64,000 bases of DNA from Psychrobacillus sp042944905 (GCF_042944905.1 NZ_CP168496.1:124001-188000); one strand, 5' to 3'; counted from the first letter of the stretch, positions 25,616 through 34,029 are shown. The notes: a model not told the origin generated them from the sequence alone. Made by a program: numbers and translations.

Positions 25616-26728
25616 ATGAAAATAAAAGAAATTGATATTTATGCTATTAGATTACCATTACTGGAACCATTTATCATTAGCTACCATACTTACGACGATA
25701 TGCCGTCTATTATTGTAAAGTTAACAACGGAGGATGGTCTAGTCGGATACGGAGAAGCGGTTGCAGATGAGCATGTGACGGGAGAAACATGGGAAAGCAC
25801 ATATGCAATGTTAAAAAATACATTAGCTCCATTATTAATCGGAAAAAATCCAATGGAATTTGAACGATTGCATGAGATGATGGATAAAGCGGTTTATCAA
25901 GCGCCAGCGGCAAAAGCTGCAATCGATATTGCGTGCTACGATGTAGTAGGGAAAAAACTTGGTGTCCCAGTTTATCAATTACTTGGAGGTCGTTATCACG
26001 AGAAATTCCCAATTACGCATGTTTTAAGTATCGGAACACCTGAAAAGATGGCGGAAGAAGCAGAAAAACGTATAAAAGAAGGCTATTCATCGTTTAAAAT
26101 GAAAGTCGGGACAGAAGTACAAGACGACGTAAAACGTATTCAAGCAGTACGTGCAAAAGTAGGAGACGATATTGCAATTCGTGTCGATGTAAATCAAGGC
26201 TGGAAAAACAGTGCGAATACAATTACAGCAATGCGTCAACTAGAGCATGCGGGTCTCGATTGGTTAGAGCAGCCAGTAGTTGCGGATGATTTCAATGGAA
26301 TGGTAGAAGTAAAAGCAAAAACAAGTACACCGCTTATGATGGATGAGGGCTTAAGAGGCTTTCGTGATATGCGTGAATTAATCGAGAAACAAGCAGCCCA
26401 TAAGGTTAACATTAAATTAATGAAATGCGGTGGCATCTACCCAGCAATGAAACTAGCACATATGGCAGAAACGGCTGGAATTGAATGTCAAATCGGTTCT
26501 ATGGTTGAGTCTTCTATTGGATCCTCAGCAGGTTTCCATGTTGCATTTTCTAAAAAAGCGTTTACTAGTGTAGAGTTAACAGGCCCACTTAAATTCTCAA
26601 AAGACATTGGGAATTTACACTATGACGTTCCTTTTATTAAACTAAATGAACGTGCTGGTCTAGGTATTGATATAGATGAAGTTATTTTACAAGAACTAAC
26701 AGAGTTTTCTACGAAAGTAACAAAGTAA
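25616..26728 (+). CDS. Enolase-superfamily racemase/epimerase (MLE subgroup), candidate N-succinyl amino acid racemase
   Basis: The 370 residues have the N-terminal capping domain and the C-terminal barrel. Acid/base and metal residues are visible: the KxK lysines in SFKMKVG, metal ligands in RVDVNQGW, DWLEQPV and LMMDEG, and the second lysine in NIKLMKCGG. GSMVESSIGSSAGFHVA is the substrate-loop region of the dipeptide-epimerase-like branch. The genome context (GNAT 12 bases downstream and M20 hydrolase upstream) fits N-succinyl amino-acid racemases. A divergent B. cereus relative (BC0371) is known to act on N-succinyl-Arg/Lys. Dipeptide epimerase (YkfB-like) is the main alternative. Confidence 0.82.
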   Translation: MKIKEIDIYAIRLPLLEPFIISYHTYDDMPSIIVKLTTEDGLVGYGEAVADEHVTGETWESTYAMLKNTLAPLLIGKNPMEFERLHEMMDKAVYQAPAAKAAIDIACYDVVGKKLGVPVYQLLGGRYHEKFPITHVLSIGTPEKMAEEAEKRIKEGYSSFKMKVGTEVQDDVKRIQAVRAKVGDDIAIRVDVNQGWKNSANTITAMRQLEHAGLDWLEQPVVADDFNGMVEVKAKTSTPLMMDEGLRGFRDMRELIEKQAAHKVNIKLMKCGGIYPAMKLAHMAETAGIECQIGSMVESSIGSSAGFHVAFSKKAFTSVELTGPLKFSKDIGNLHYDVPFIKLNERAGLGIDIDEVILQELTEFSTKVTK

Positions 26729-26739
26729 GAGGTGTTTAG

Positions 26740-27429
26740 ATGAAAGAATGGAATGGGTATCTTGGCAAAAAAGAGTATGTAATCCGAGAGCTGACATCAG
26801 ATAGTGTAGAAGATATTTTACGTATTCAAGAAGTTATTTTGAAAACAATTGCAAATAATAATTTCTTATCTCCATTAACAAAGGAAGAATATGAACATTC
26901 TATCGCAAATCACTTAATGGTTGGCGTATTCGTAGAAGACCAGTTAATCGCATTCCGTGCATTGGCAATTCCTGAAATAGACGAACATCATCTAGGATAC
27001 GATATCGGACTTGGAACGGAGCAATTAGACAAAGTTGTCTATCAAGAAATTACGAATGTGCATCCAGATTACCGTGGATTTGGTTTGCAAAAAAAACTTG
27101 GAACAATCGTTATGGAGCTTTTAGATGCCTCGCCGTATACACATGTATGCGCAACAGTTGCACCGTTTAATATTGCAAGTTTAAAAGACAAACTAAGCCA
27201 AGGTATGGTCATCGGTGCACTGAAAAAGAAATACGGTGAAATGCTACGTTACGTATTTTATAAAAAGCTCCATGAAAATCGTAAAGCCAGTACCAAAGTT
27301 TTGGAAATCAATATGGATGACACGGAAAAACAACAACAACTACTTGACCAAGGATGGATCGGAACAAACATTTTGCAAAAAGACGATGTTTGGTATGTGA
27401 CTTATGAGGAAAAAGGGAAGTACATTTAA
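26740..27429 (+). CDS. GNAT acyltransferase, candidate amino-acid N-succinyltransferase
   Basis: The 229-residue protein has a GNAT core with YQEITNVHPDYRGFGLQKKL, where RGFGLQK is the acyl-CoA pyrophosphate loop, and a C-terminal extension of about 70 residues beyond the usual fold. The ribosome site AGAGGTG lies at the end of the racemase, 12 bases away, so the two are one transcript. In the Geobacillus D-amino-acid conversion route a GNAT places succinyl on the D-amino acid, which the racemase then inverts. That role is inferred from the pairing, not from any residue I can point to. Confidence 0.75.
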   Translation: MKEWNGYLGKKEYVIRELTSDSVEDILRIQEVILKTIANNNFLSPLTKEEYEHSIANHLMVGVFVEDQLIAFRALAIPEIDEHHLGYDIGLGTEQLDKVVYQEITNVHPDYRGFGLQKKLGTIVMELLDASPYTHVCATVAPFNIASLKDKLSQGMVIGALKKKYGEMLRYVFYKKLHENRKASTKVLEINMDDTEKQQQLLDQGWIGTNILQKDDVWYVTYEEKGKYI

Positions 27430-27475
27430 AGGAAGTTGAAGTTAATGTCAAAGGGAGACCAAATAGAGCGTAAGA

Positions 27476-27559
27476 GCGACTAAGCCGTTGATGAAAGCAA
27501 TCAGTTTGCAGATGAAAGTAACCAGATTACAAGTAAGAGCAACGTTTTTCTGCGACGAG
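27476..27559 (+). repeat. Degenerate tandem repeat, 21-bp period (locus C)
   Basis: Units start at 27476, 27497, 27518 and 27539. The core is GCAATCAGTTT / GTAACCAGATT with a GATGAAA-like end. It shares GCAAYCARNTT with loci at 190-266 and 24100-24213. It lies between the GNAT gene and the shared terminator. Confidence 0.75.
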
Positions 27560-27603
27560 CTTTGCGCAGGAGCAAATAACAAGAAAACCCCAATATCAAG
27601 AAC

Positions 27604-27652
27604 AAAAAAGGAGACACCAGTCATTTCAAACTTGGTGTCTCCTTCAGATTTT
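27604..27652. terminator. Bidirectional terminator between GNAT gene and nadA
   Basis: A 10-bp perfect stem (27610-27619 with 27633-27642) has A-rich and T-rich flanks and serves the convergent genes. Confidence 0.8.
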
Positions 27653-28761
27653 TACGCCATTTCCAACATTCGCTCTAGCGCTTTAATAGCATCTTTTGCA
27701 GTTTCTTCATCGACTTTGATAACATTCACTTCTTCTTTGTTTATAATACTTTCGAGACTCCAATGGAGATGAGGAAGGTCGATGCGGTTCATGGTCAAAC
27801 ACGGACACATGCTTGGATTCAACGAAATAATCTGTTTGTCTGGGTGGTGTTGGATAAGACGGTTAACTAGATTCATTTCCGTGCCAATTGCCCATTTACT
27901 GCCTGGTGCTGCATTTTCGATAGCATCAATGATGTATTTTGTAGAGCCGCTATCGTCCGATAATGCAACGACTTCTCGTGAACATTCGGGATGGACGATA
28001 ATGCGCATGTCGGGATAATTTTCACGAACATAGGCTATATTTTTGACGGTGAAGTTTTCATGAACAGAGCAATGCCCTTTCCACAAGATTACTTTGATGT
28101 CTTCTATTGCTCCTTCGTAAACGAGCTTATCGCGAATGGGGTCCCAAATGGCCATTTGCTCAAGTGGTATTCCGATATCATAAGCGGTGTTTCTTCCTAA
28201 GTGTTGGTCTGGTAAGAACAGGATGCGTTCCTTTTGTGTGAATGCCCATTTCACCATCGAATGAGCGTTGGATGAAGTCACGGTCGCACCACCATTTTTA
28301 CCAACAAAGGCTTTAATGGCGGCAGTTGAATTGACGTATGTGAGTGGCACAATTGTGTCTCCAAACATTTCCGCAAGTGCAGCCCACGCGCGGTCTGTCT
28401 GGAAGATGTTCGCCATATCGGCCATTGAACAACCTGCGCGCATATCGGGTAAATACACTTTCTGCCCATCCGTCGTCAAAATATCAGCGGTTTCCGCCAT
28501 AAAATGGACGCCACAAAAAACGATATGCTCTGCTTTTTCATTGGAAGCACAAATCTGAGCTAGTTGCAGGGAATCGCCAGATGCATCTGCAAACTGAATC
28601 ACTTCATCTTTTTGGTAATGGTGCCCTGGGATAAAAAGTTTTTCGCCAAGTTGCTGTTTAATCTCCATAATACGTGTTTCCATTTGCTCACGCGATAAAT
28701 TCCGGTACGATTCAGGTAATGTACCGCTCATTTTCTCTTCGAAATAGTCCAAGATAGACAA
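27652..28761 (-). CDS. nadA: Quinolinate synthase A
   Basis: NadA condenses iminoaspartate with dihydroxyacetone phosphate to quinolinate, using a 4Fe-4S cluster. The 369-residue protein has the N-terminal GHHYQKDEVIQFAD and the cluster cysteines in VFCGVHFMAETADI, HPECSREVV and SMCPCLTMN. Three repeated domains fit the family. It is the last gene of a nadB-nadC-nadA run, 13 bases after nadC, as in B. subtilis. The operon is probably repressed by NiaR when niacin is present. Confidence 0.96.
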   Translation of the reverse strand: MSILDYFEEKMSGTLPESYRNLSREQMETRIMEIKQQLGEKLFIPGHHYQKDEVIQFADASGDSLQLAQICASNEKAEHIVFCGVHFMAETADILTTDGQKVYLPDMRAGCSMADMANIFQTDRAWAALAEMFGDTIVPLTYVNSTAAIKAFVGKNGGATVTSSNAHSMVKWAFTQKERILFLPDQHLGRNTAYDIGIPLEQMAIWDPIRDKLVYEGAIEDIKVILWKGHCSVHENFTVKNIAYVRENYPDMRIIVHPECSREVVALSDDSGSTKYIIDAIENAAPGSKWAIGTEMNLVNRLIQHHPDKQIISLNPSMCPCLTMNRIDLPHLHWSLESIINKEEVNVIKVDEETAKDAIKALERMLEMA

Positions 28762-28774
28762 GTCGATCCCTCCA

Positions 28775-29617
28775 TTAATTTGTACTGATTGTCACATTCG
28801 CACTAATGTCCAGCGCTTTTACAGAGTGTGTTAGGTATCCTAATGAAATATAGTCAACACCCGCCTCCGCATAATCGCGAATTGTATCGTTCGTGATCAT
28901 CCCGGACGCTTCCGTAATAATTGTTTCTGGAACAAAACTCTTCCATTCTTTTATTGTTTCAGGTGTGCAATTGTCGAACATAATAATATCCGCTTTCGCT
29001 GCAATTGCTTCTTGCAGTTGTTCAAACGTCTCTATTTCCACTTCTATTTTGACGGTGTGGCCAATAGTAGCTCTCACCGTTTCGACTGCTTTTGTAATGG
29101 AACCTGCAAAAGCAAGATGATTATCCTTCAACATAACTGCATCATATAATCCGTTGCGATGATTGAATCCACCACCCGTACGGACAGCATATTTATCGAG
29201 CATGCGTAAGCCTGGCATCGTTTTTCGTGTGTCACACACTTTCGTTCCCGTTCCTTTGACTTTTTTCACTACTCTATGTGTCTCGGTCGCAATAGCACTC
29301 ATTCGTTGGATCAAATTCAATATGACACGTTCGCTTTTTAACAAGCTACACACAGGACCTTTCGCCGTTGCAATTACGGTCCCTTTTCGAATCTGCTCGC
29401 CATCTTCTACATGACAGATTACGGTTGACGAATCATCAATAACTCGCAATCCTTCCTCAATCACTTTCTTACCGCAAAAAATTCCTTCCATTTTCGCGAC
29501 GATACTCAATTCACCGGTCACTTCTTCTGGGAATAATAAATCACTGGAGAGATCAGTGTCTCCGATATCTTCTATATAAAAGTGTTCAAGCATAGATTTC
29601 AATTTCAGTGTGTTCAC
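28775..29617 (-). CDS. nadC: Nicotinate-nucleotide pyrophosphorylase (carboxylating)
   Basis: NadC converts quinolinate and PRPP to nicotinate mononucleotide. The 280 residues have EDIGDTDLSSDL, the substrate-binding CDTRKTMPGLRMLDKYAV, HRNGLYDAVMLKDNH and the late EASGMITNDTI. The start is GTG at 29617 with GAGGGA eight bases upstream; it overlaps nadB by 32 bases. An internal ATG at 29593 would cut the overlap to 8 bases, so the exact start is uncertain. Confidence 0.95.
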   Translation of the reverse strand: MNTLKLKSMLEHFYIEDIGDTDLSSDLLFPEEVTGELSIVAKMEGIFCGKKVIEEGLRVIDDSSTVICHVEDGEQIRKGTVIATAKGPVCSLLKSERVILNLIQRMSAIATETHRVVKKVKGTGTKVCDTRKTMPGLRMLDKYAVRTGGGFNHRNGLYDAVMLKDNHLAFAGSITKAVETVRATIGHTVKIEVEIETFEQLQEAIAAKADIIMFDNCTPETIKEWKSFVPETIITEASGMITNDTIRDYAEAGVDYISLGYLTHSVKALDISANVTISTN

Positions 29618-31178
29618 GTTGTCGTTCCCTCATTTCAGTTCCATTTTTTGACTGGACAATATGTAATTGCCCCCATCGTTTATTCTCCACAGAAAAGTCT
29701 TCCCGGTTATGTGCACCGCGGCTTTCTTCTCTAAGCAATGCGGCATTTACGACAAGTTTTGCAGTTTGAAGCATGAATAGTTTTTGGATGTTTTCGATAC
29801 TCCATTCATCCAACGAATCGTCCATGAAAGCCGGAAGATCATATTCGTTTATCCACTTTTCCAATAGTTCAAGTTCCAAACGTGTTCTAATAATCCCGGC
29901 GTACGCCATCATTTTTTCTTGTATTTCCTCTTTATGAGGGAATACAGGTATGTTTAGAGAAGATGCTTTCAATGGATAAAAAGAAGTAGCACCCGTTTCA
30001 TTCTTATCTATCTGTTCATTTAAATGAACGGCCAATTTCTTCCCATAATAAAGGCCTTCCAACAAGGAATTGCTAGCAAGTCTATTGGCCCCATGAACTC
30101 CTGTTGCGGCCGTCTCGCCAATTGCGTACAGACCATCAATGGAGGTTTGACCAACCGAATCGACAGCAATTCCTCCCATAAGAAAATGGCAGCCTGGAGC
30201 TACCGGAATTTTCCCCGCTTCTATTGAAATTCCATTCGCTTGGCACAATGTTGTAATCGTCGGAAACTTTTCTTCGAATCTGGCAATACTCGAGATATCC
30301 AAGTAGACCTCACTTCCTGCCGCACGTAGATGAAATATTTCCTTCGCAACAATATGACGTGGAGCTAAGTCTTCGAGTAAATGCTTCCCTTTCATCAAGG
30401 GCATTCCTGATTCATCCACCAATCGAGCACCTTCTCCTCTTACCGCTTCGGAAATCAATCCCGCTGTTTTTCCGTTTATATAGAGTAAGGTCGGATGAAA
30501 TTGAATAAATTCCATATCTATAATTTCTGCACCCGCTCGATATGCCAATGCAACACCATCTCCTGCAACAGAAGAATCGTTTGATGTAAAAGAAAACAAC
30601 CCACCTATTCCACCGACAGCTAGAACGACATTGTCACTAAAATATACTTCGTTATTGCCATCTGCATCTTTTGCTTTAATACCAATACATTTTTTTGAAT
30701 CGGGGTGAATCATGAGCTCGTAAACAAGGCGATTTTCTATCACATCAATCGTAGGTCTTATCGAAGCGATGAGATGTTCCATCATATATTTACCGGTGGC
30801 ATCGCCTCCGCAGTGAACAATTCGTTTTCGGCTATGAGCGCCTTCCATTCCTAGAGCCAATTGCCCGATTTCATCTTGATCAAATGAAAGTCCATCGTTT
30901 TTCAACTGTTCAATGAGAGCAGGACCATTCTCGACGAGAACACGGACTTCCTTTTCGTTATGGAAGTCACACCCTGCCTTTATCGTGTCTTCATAATGAA
31001 AAAACGGTGCATCTTCGTTTCCCATTGCAGCTGCAATACCGCCTTGAGCATGATATGAATTATTTGCCCGTCTCGTCGACTTTGTAATAACAAGCACGCG
31101 AAACTGGTTACTTAGGTGATTAGCAAGTTGCATAGCAGCAATTCCGCTTCCGACAATGATGCAATTGTACGTTTTCAC
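29586..31178 (-). CDS. nadB: L-aspartate oxidase
   Basis: NadB is the flavoprotein that oxidises L-aspartate to iminoaspartate, the first step of de novo NAD synthesis. The 530-residue protein has an FAD-binding N-terminus (CIIVGSGIAAMQLANHL), the active-site SYHAQGGIAAAMG, and the succinate-dehydrogenase-like GCHFLMGGIAVDSVGQT and GVHGANRLASNSLLEG. The GTG at 31178 is the start, placed six bases after AGGGGG. It opens the nadBCA operon and diverges from nifS across a candidate NiaR site. Confidence 0.95.
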   Translation of the reverse strand: MKTYNCIIVGSGIAAMQLANHLSNQFRVLVITKSTRRANNSYHAQGGIAAAMGNEDAPFFHYEDTIKAGCDFHNEKEVRVLVENGPALIEQLKNDGLSFDQDEIGQLALGMEGAHSRKRIVHCGGDATGKYMMEHLIASIRPTIDVIENRLVYELMIHPDSKKCIGIKAKDADGNNEVYFSDNVVLAVGGIGGLFSFTSNDSSVAGDGVALAYRAGAEIIDMEFIQFHPTLLYINGKTAGLISEAVRGEGARLVDESGMPLMKGKHLLEDLAPRHIVAKEIFHLRAAGSEVYLDISSIARFEEKFPTITTLCQANGISIEAGKIPVAPGCHFLMGGIAVDSVGQTSIDGLYAIGETAATGVHGANRLASNSLLEGLYYGKKLAVHLNEQIDKNETGATSFYPLKASSLNIPVFPHKEEIQEKMMAYAGIIRTRLELELLEKWINEYDLPAFMDDSLDEWSIENIQKLFMLQTAKLVVNAALLREESRGAHNREDFSVENKRWGQLHIVQSKNGTEMRERQREHTEIEIYA

Positions 31179-31199
31179 ACTAATCCCCCTAGTTATAAT

Positions 31200-31215
31200 A
31201 AGTGTCTTGACACCT
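31200..31215. promoter_or_regulatory. Candidate NiaR (NadR/YrxA) operator
   Basis: AAGTGTCTTGACACCT is a near-perfect palindrome (GTGTC/GACAC) in the 100-base divergent promoter of nadB and nifS. NiaR represses this region in B. subtilis, and its gene is encoded here in the nifS operon. Confidence 0.7.
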
Positions 31216-31278
31216 ATCTTTACACATAACACAAACTATGGCAAGATGAATTTATACTTTTACTTGGAGGAGTTATAA

Positions 31279-32451
31279 TTGTATTATTTCGACTATGCAG
31301 CAACGACACCATTACATCCGGAAGCTTCACATGTGTACGTAAAACTTTCTCAAGCATGTTATGGAAATACGAGCAGTTTACATGAAGTAGGCGGAAAAGC
31401 ACAAAATATGCTGACTTTTTGCCGTGAGGAACTTGCGGCTATGCTTGGTGTAGAATCTGCAGGGGTGTATTTTACCTCGGGTGGTACAGAGAGCAATCTA
31501 CTGTCTATCATTTCGCTTGCTAAAGCGAATAAACATAGAGGAAATCATATTATTACAACTTTAGGTGAACACCCTTCCGTTGATTCGGCACTTGACTATT
31601 TAAAAGAGAATGGATTTATAGTGACCGCAATCCCGTTTACGAAAGATGGATTTATCGATCTTCATTTATTGGAAGAAGCGTTAACAAGTGATACAATTCT
31701 CGTCAGTGTGCAACATATAAACCCGGAAATTGGCACGATACAACCGCTTGAAAAAATTGCTACGATTTTGAAGGAACGTTCTATTCTTTTTCATAGTGAT
31801 TGTGTGCAATCGTTTGGAAAAATAGATTTGAAACCTATCGCAAAAATCGTTGATAGTTTAACAGTTTCGAGCCATAAGGTCTACGGTCCAAAAGGGGTTG
31901 GGGCTGCGTACATCAATCCACGGCATCGGCTTGTCCCGGTTTTCCCAGGTCTTGTGCACGAATCAGGGTTCAGGGGAGGTACAGTCAACGTTCCTGGTAT
32001 TGCGGCATTTGTAACAGCAGCTAAACAAATGGAAGAAACGCTGAATCGTAAAGAAACGTACAGTCATTTCAGAAATGCATTTCTAAAAAAGATTGTGAAA
32101 TACCCAGAATTATTTACAATCTATCAATCGAACGATATAGAACAACAACTTCCGCAAATAGTTGGATTAGGGATAAAAAACGTGGAAGGTCAGCTGATTA
32201 TGCTAGAATTGAATCGACACGGATTTGCTATTTCAACTGGTAGTGCGTGCAAGGTTGGACAGCAACATGCATCGAAAGTGATGGTAGCGTTACAAGTTGA
32301 TCCGCAAAAATCAAAGGAATTTATACGAATTTCTTTTGGCAACGGAACTACTATGGATAGCGTCGATGCGTTAACTGATAAGCTCGTTCAGATTGCACAG
32401 AATATCCATGCACCAATTGTGAAGAAATTACAGTGCGAGGAGGTTATATGA
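31279..32451 (+). CDS. nifS: Cysteine desulfurase (NifS-like, NAD-associated)
   Basis: This PLP enzyme removes sulfur from cysteine, most probably to build the Fe-S cluster of NadA. The 390 residues show YFDYAATTPLHPEA, the cofactor lysine in SSHKVYGPKGVGA, HSDCVQSFGKI, and the catalytic loop STGSACKVGQ with Cys. The start is TTG at 31279, six bases after GGAGGAG. The position opposite nadBCA and in front of nadR is the conserved Bacillales arrangement. Confidence 0.93.
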   Translation: MYYFDYAATTPLHPEASHVYVKLSQACYGNTSSLHEVGGKAQNMLTFCREELAAMLGVESAGVYFTSGGTESNLLSIISLAKANKHRGNHIITTLGEHPSVDSALDYLKENGFIVTAIPFTKDGFIDLHLLEEALTSDTILVSVQHINPEIGTIQPLEKIATILKERSILFHSDCVQSFGKIDLKPIAKIVDSLTVSSHKVYGPKGVGAAYINPRHRLVPVFPGLVHESGFRGGTVNVPGIAAFVTAAKQMEETLNRKETYSHFRNAFLKKIVKYPELFTIYQSNDIEQQLPQIVGLGIKNVEGQLIMLELNRHGFAISTGSACKVGQQHASKVMVALQVDPQKSKEFIRISFGNGTTMDSVDALTDKLVQIAQNIHAPIVKKLQCEEVI

Positions 32452-32990
32452 TGAATGAAAATGAAAAGATTTTGGGAGAAGAACGTAGAGAATTTATTGT
32501 CAAAACGTTACGTACTACCGACAAACCGATTCCGGGAAGAGAACTTGGAGAAATGACTAAAGTAAGTCGGCAAGTTATCGTCGGCGATATTACACTGCTG
32601 AAGGCGCGAAATGAACCGATTATCGCCACAAGCCAAGGTTACGTATATATGCATACACATGTGGTCCCTGGAAAAATGAAAAAGACAATTGTCTGTCGGC
32701 ATACTCCAGAACAAACTGAAGAGGAACTAAACATTCTTGTCGATAACGGGGTTACCGTTAAAGACGTTAAAATCGAACATCCTGTATATGGCGACCTTAG
32801 TGCATCCGTCATGGTGTCTAATCGAAATGAAGTGAAAGAATTTATCAAAAAAATTGGCGAAGAAAAAGCGGTTTTTTTATTGAACTTAACGGAAGGCGGC
32901 ATACACCTTCATACACTTTTAGCAGACAATGAAATTCAAATAAAAAATGCAGAAGAAGCATTAAGAAAAGCAGATATCCTTGTCGAATGA
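32451..32990 (+). CDS. nadR: Niacin-responsive transcriptional repressor NiaR (NadR/YrxA)
   Basis: The repressor has an N-terminal HTH (PGRELGEMTKVSRQVIVGDI) and a C-terminal 3H domain that binds nicotinic acid and a metal; three conserved His positions are seen in MHTHVVPG, IEHPVYGDL and GGIHLHTLL. It is 179-180 residues, matching B. subtilis YrxA. The start is ATG at 32451 (or 32448), after GAGGAGG; it overlaps the nifS stop. It should repress nadBCA and its own operon. Confidence 0.92.
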   Translation: MNENEKILGEERREFIVKTLRTTDKPIPGRELGEMTKVSRQVIVGDITLLKARNEPIIATSQGYVYMHTHVVPGKMKKTIVCRHTPEQTEEELNILVDNGVTVKDVKIEHPVYGDLSASVMVSNRNEVKEFIKKIGEEKAVFLLNLTEGGIHLHTLLADNEIQIKNAEEALRKADILVE

Positions 32991-33147
32991 CAGATATCTG
33001 TTTTTTTTTGAGAAACAAAAAGAAAGTAGCGGTTAATAACAAATTGTTTCCTTTTTTAAAAGATAAGAATATAAAAGTAGGTTCTAGAAATCTGTTAGAC
33101 ATGGTGTTTGGGGTCTTTCTGTATGTAACGCTTATTTAGAGCATTTA

Positions 33148-33219
33148 GTCCAAAGAACTCGGGAATTGGTGATGACCAGGTGCACTTAAAGGGCGCTTGC
33201 GCTTTTTTAAAAAGATAAG
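33148..33219 (+). repeat. Direct repeat copy 1 (GGCGCTTGCGC type)
   Basis: About 70 bases are similar to 33960-34029, best at CGCTTGCG followed by T-run and AAAGATAAG. The two copies lie about 810 bases apart in the same orientation. The origin is unknown. Confidence 0.6.
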
Positions 33220-33284
33220 AAAGTTTATGAATTATCAACCTGCGAAATCAGTGTTCATAGTACTTTAAAGAATTAAATAGAACC

Positions 33285-33540
33285 GCGGATTTCCGTTTCA
33301 GGTGGACGCGTTCCTCGGGGGCGCCGCAGCAATGGCCCATCTGTCTCACTCATGAGGCTACTGAAAAAGTGACTAAAAATTTGAATTTGAAAATCCTGAA
33401 AACTCTTACCCCCACTTTAGTAGCTAAAAATAGCACCTTTTTGGGAATGAGTTTTTATGAAATTTTCATTTTCGGGAAAATCGGACTTTTTCAGTGGCCT
33501 CTCACTCATCCCGCTGGAGTCGCCACCTTTCACTACAATC
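33285..33540. repeat. GC-rich intergenic repeat element interrupted by a MITE
   Basis: The left part (33285-33345) has GCGGATTTCCGTTTCAGGTG. The right part (33510-33540) has CCCGCTGGAGTCGCCACC. These read as the two ends of one element of the GCGGAC...GGAGTCGCC type common between genes in Bacillales, split by the 147-bp insertion. Confidence 0.55.
33354..33500. mobile_element. 147-bp MITE with terminal inverted repeats and 9-bp target duplication
   Basis: The ends are AGGCTACTGAAAAAGT (33355-33370) and the reverse complement of AGGCCACTGAAAAAGT (33485-33500), 15 of 16 bases identical. CTCACTCAT flanks it on both sides (33345-33353 and 33501-33509). It encodes no protein; an open frame across it is accidental. 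The ends resemble those of IS1182-type transposons of Bacillales, so a transposase in trans is the probable mover. That parentage is from memory. Confidence 0.8.
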
Positions 33541-33697
33541 CATTAAGAAAGTAGTATCTAACAAGAAAATTTTGCCCAACTATCGCTAAGAATCCAGTAA
33601 TAGTAAGGATTCATAGTATAATTTCAAGGGTTAGATCTTTAGTTTTTTTAGTTTTACCATACACAGTATACACGAATCAGTGGGTGTGTCATTAGAG

Positions 33698-33778
33698 TAG
33701 GTGGTACTAGAGAAAAATAAATAGCATCCATTATTAAAGAAGCGCTGAGCGGACGAAATTGCATCTTCGTCCGCTTTT
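33698..33778 (+). promoter_or_regulatory. T-box-like remnant with terminator
   Basis: TAGGTGGTAC resembles the T-box antiterminator core. It is followed by a perfect 10-bp stem (33748-33757 with 33766-33775) and TTTT. No aminoacyl-tRNA synthetase or amino-acid gene follows, so at best this is a decayed leader. Confidence 0.3.
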
Positions 33779-33888
33779 AAAAGAATAGGAAAGGATTTAT
33801 TCTCTCATTAACCAAAACAAATGTATTATGTCTTTACATATTTCAAGAAGGCGACGGACAAACAATCGCCACAAGATTACCGAAAAAA

Positions 33889-33925
33889 GTGGATGGAGAA
33901 GTGACGCAGTCACTTCTCCATCCAC
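33889..33925. terminator. Perfect 17-bp stem hairpin
   Basis: GTGGATGGAGAAGTGAC (33889-33905) pairs perfectly with 33909-33925, with a GCA loop. On the minus strand it is followed by TTTTTT, but no gene leads into it. It is either an orphan terminator or a remnant. Confidence 0.5.
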
Positions 33926-33959
33926 AAAAATTCCCGTGGTAATAGTGTAGCAATGATTC

Positions 33960-34029
33960 ATCCAAAGCACTCTGGGAATAGAGAAGACAAGAGCACTAAA
34001 AGGACGCTTGCGTTTTTCTTAAAGATAAG
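33960..34029 (+). repeat. Direct repeat copy 2
   Basis: This is the partner of 33148-33219, with matching AGGACGCTTGCGT and CTTAAAGATAAG. Confidence 0.6.

Noticed and set aside
33369..33554. Plus-strand reading frame across the MITE
   Set aside because: It runs through the MITE and the repeat remnants, ends in repeat sequence and has no ribosome site.
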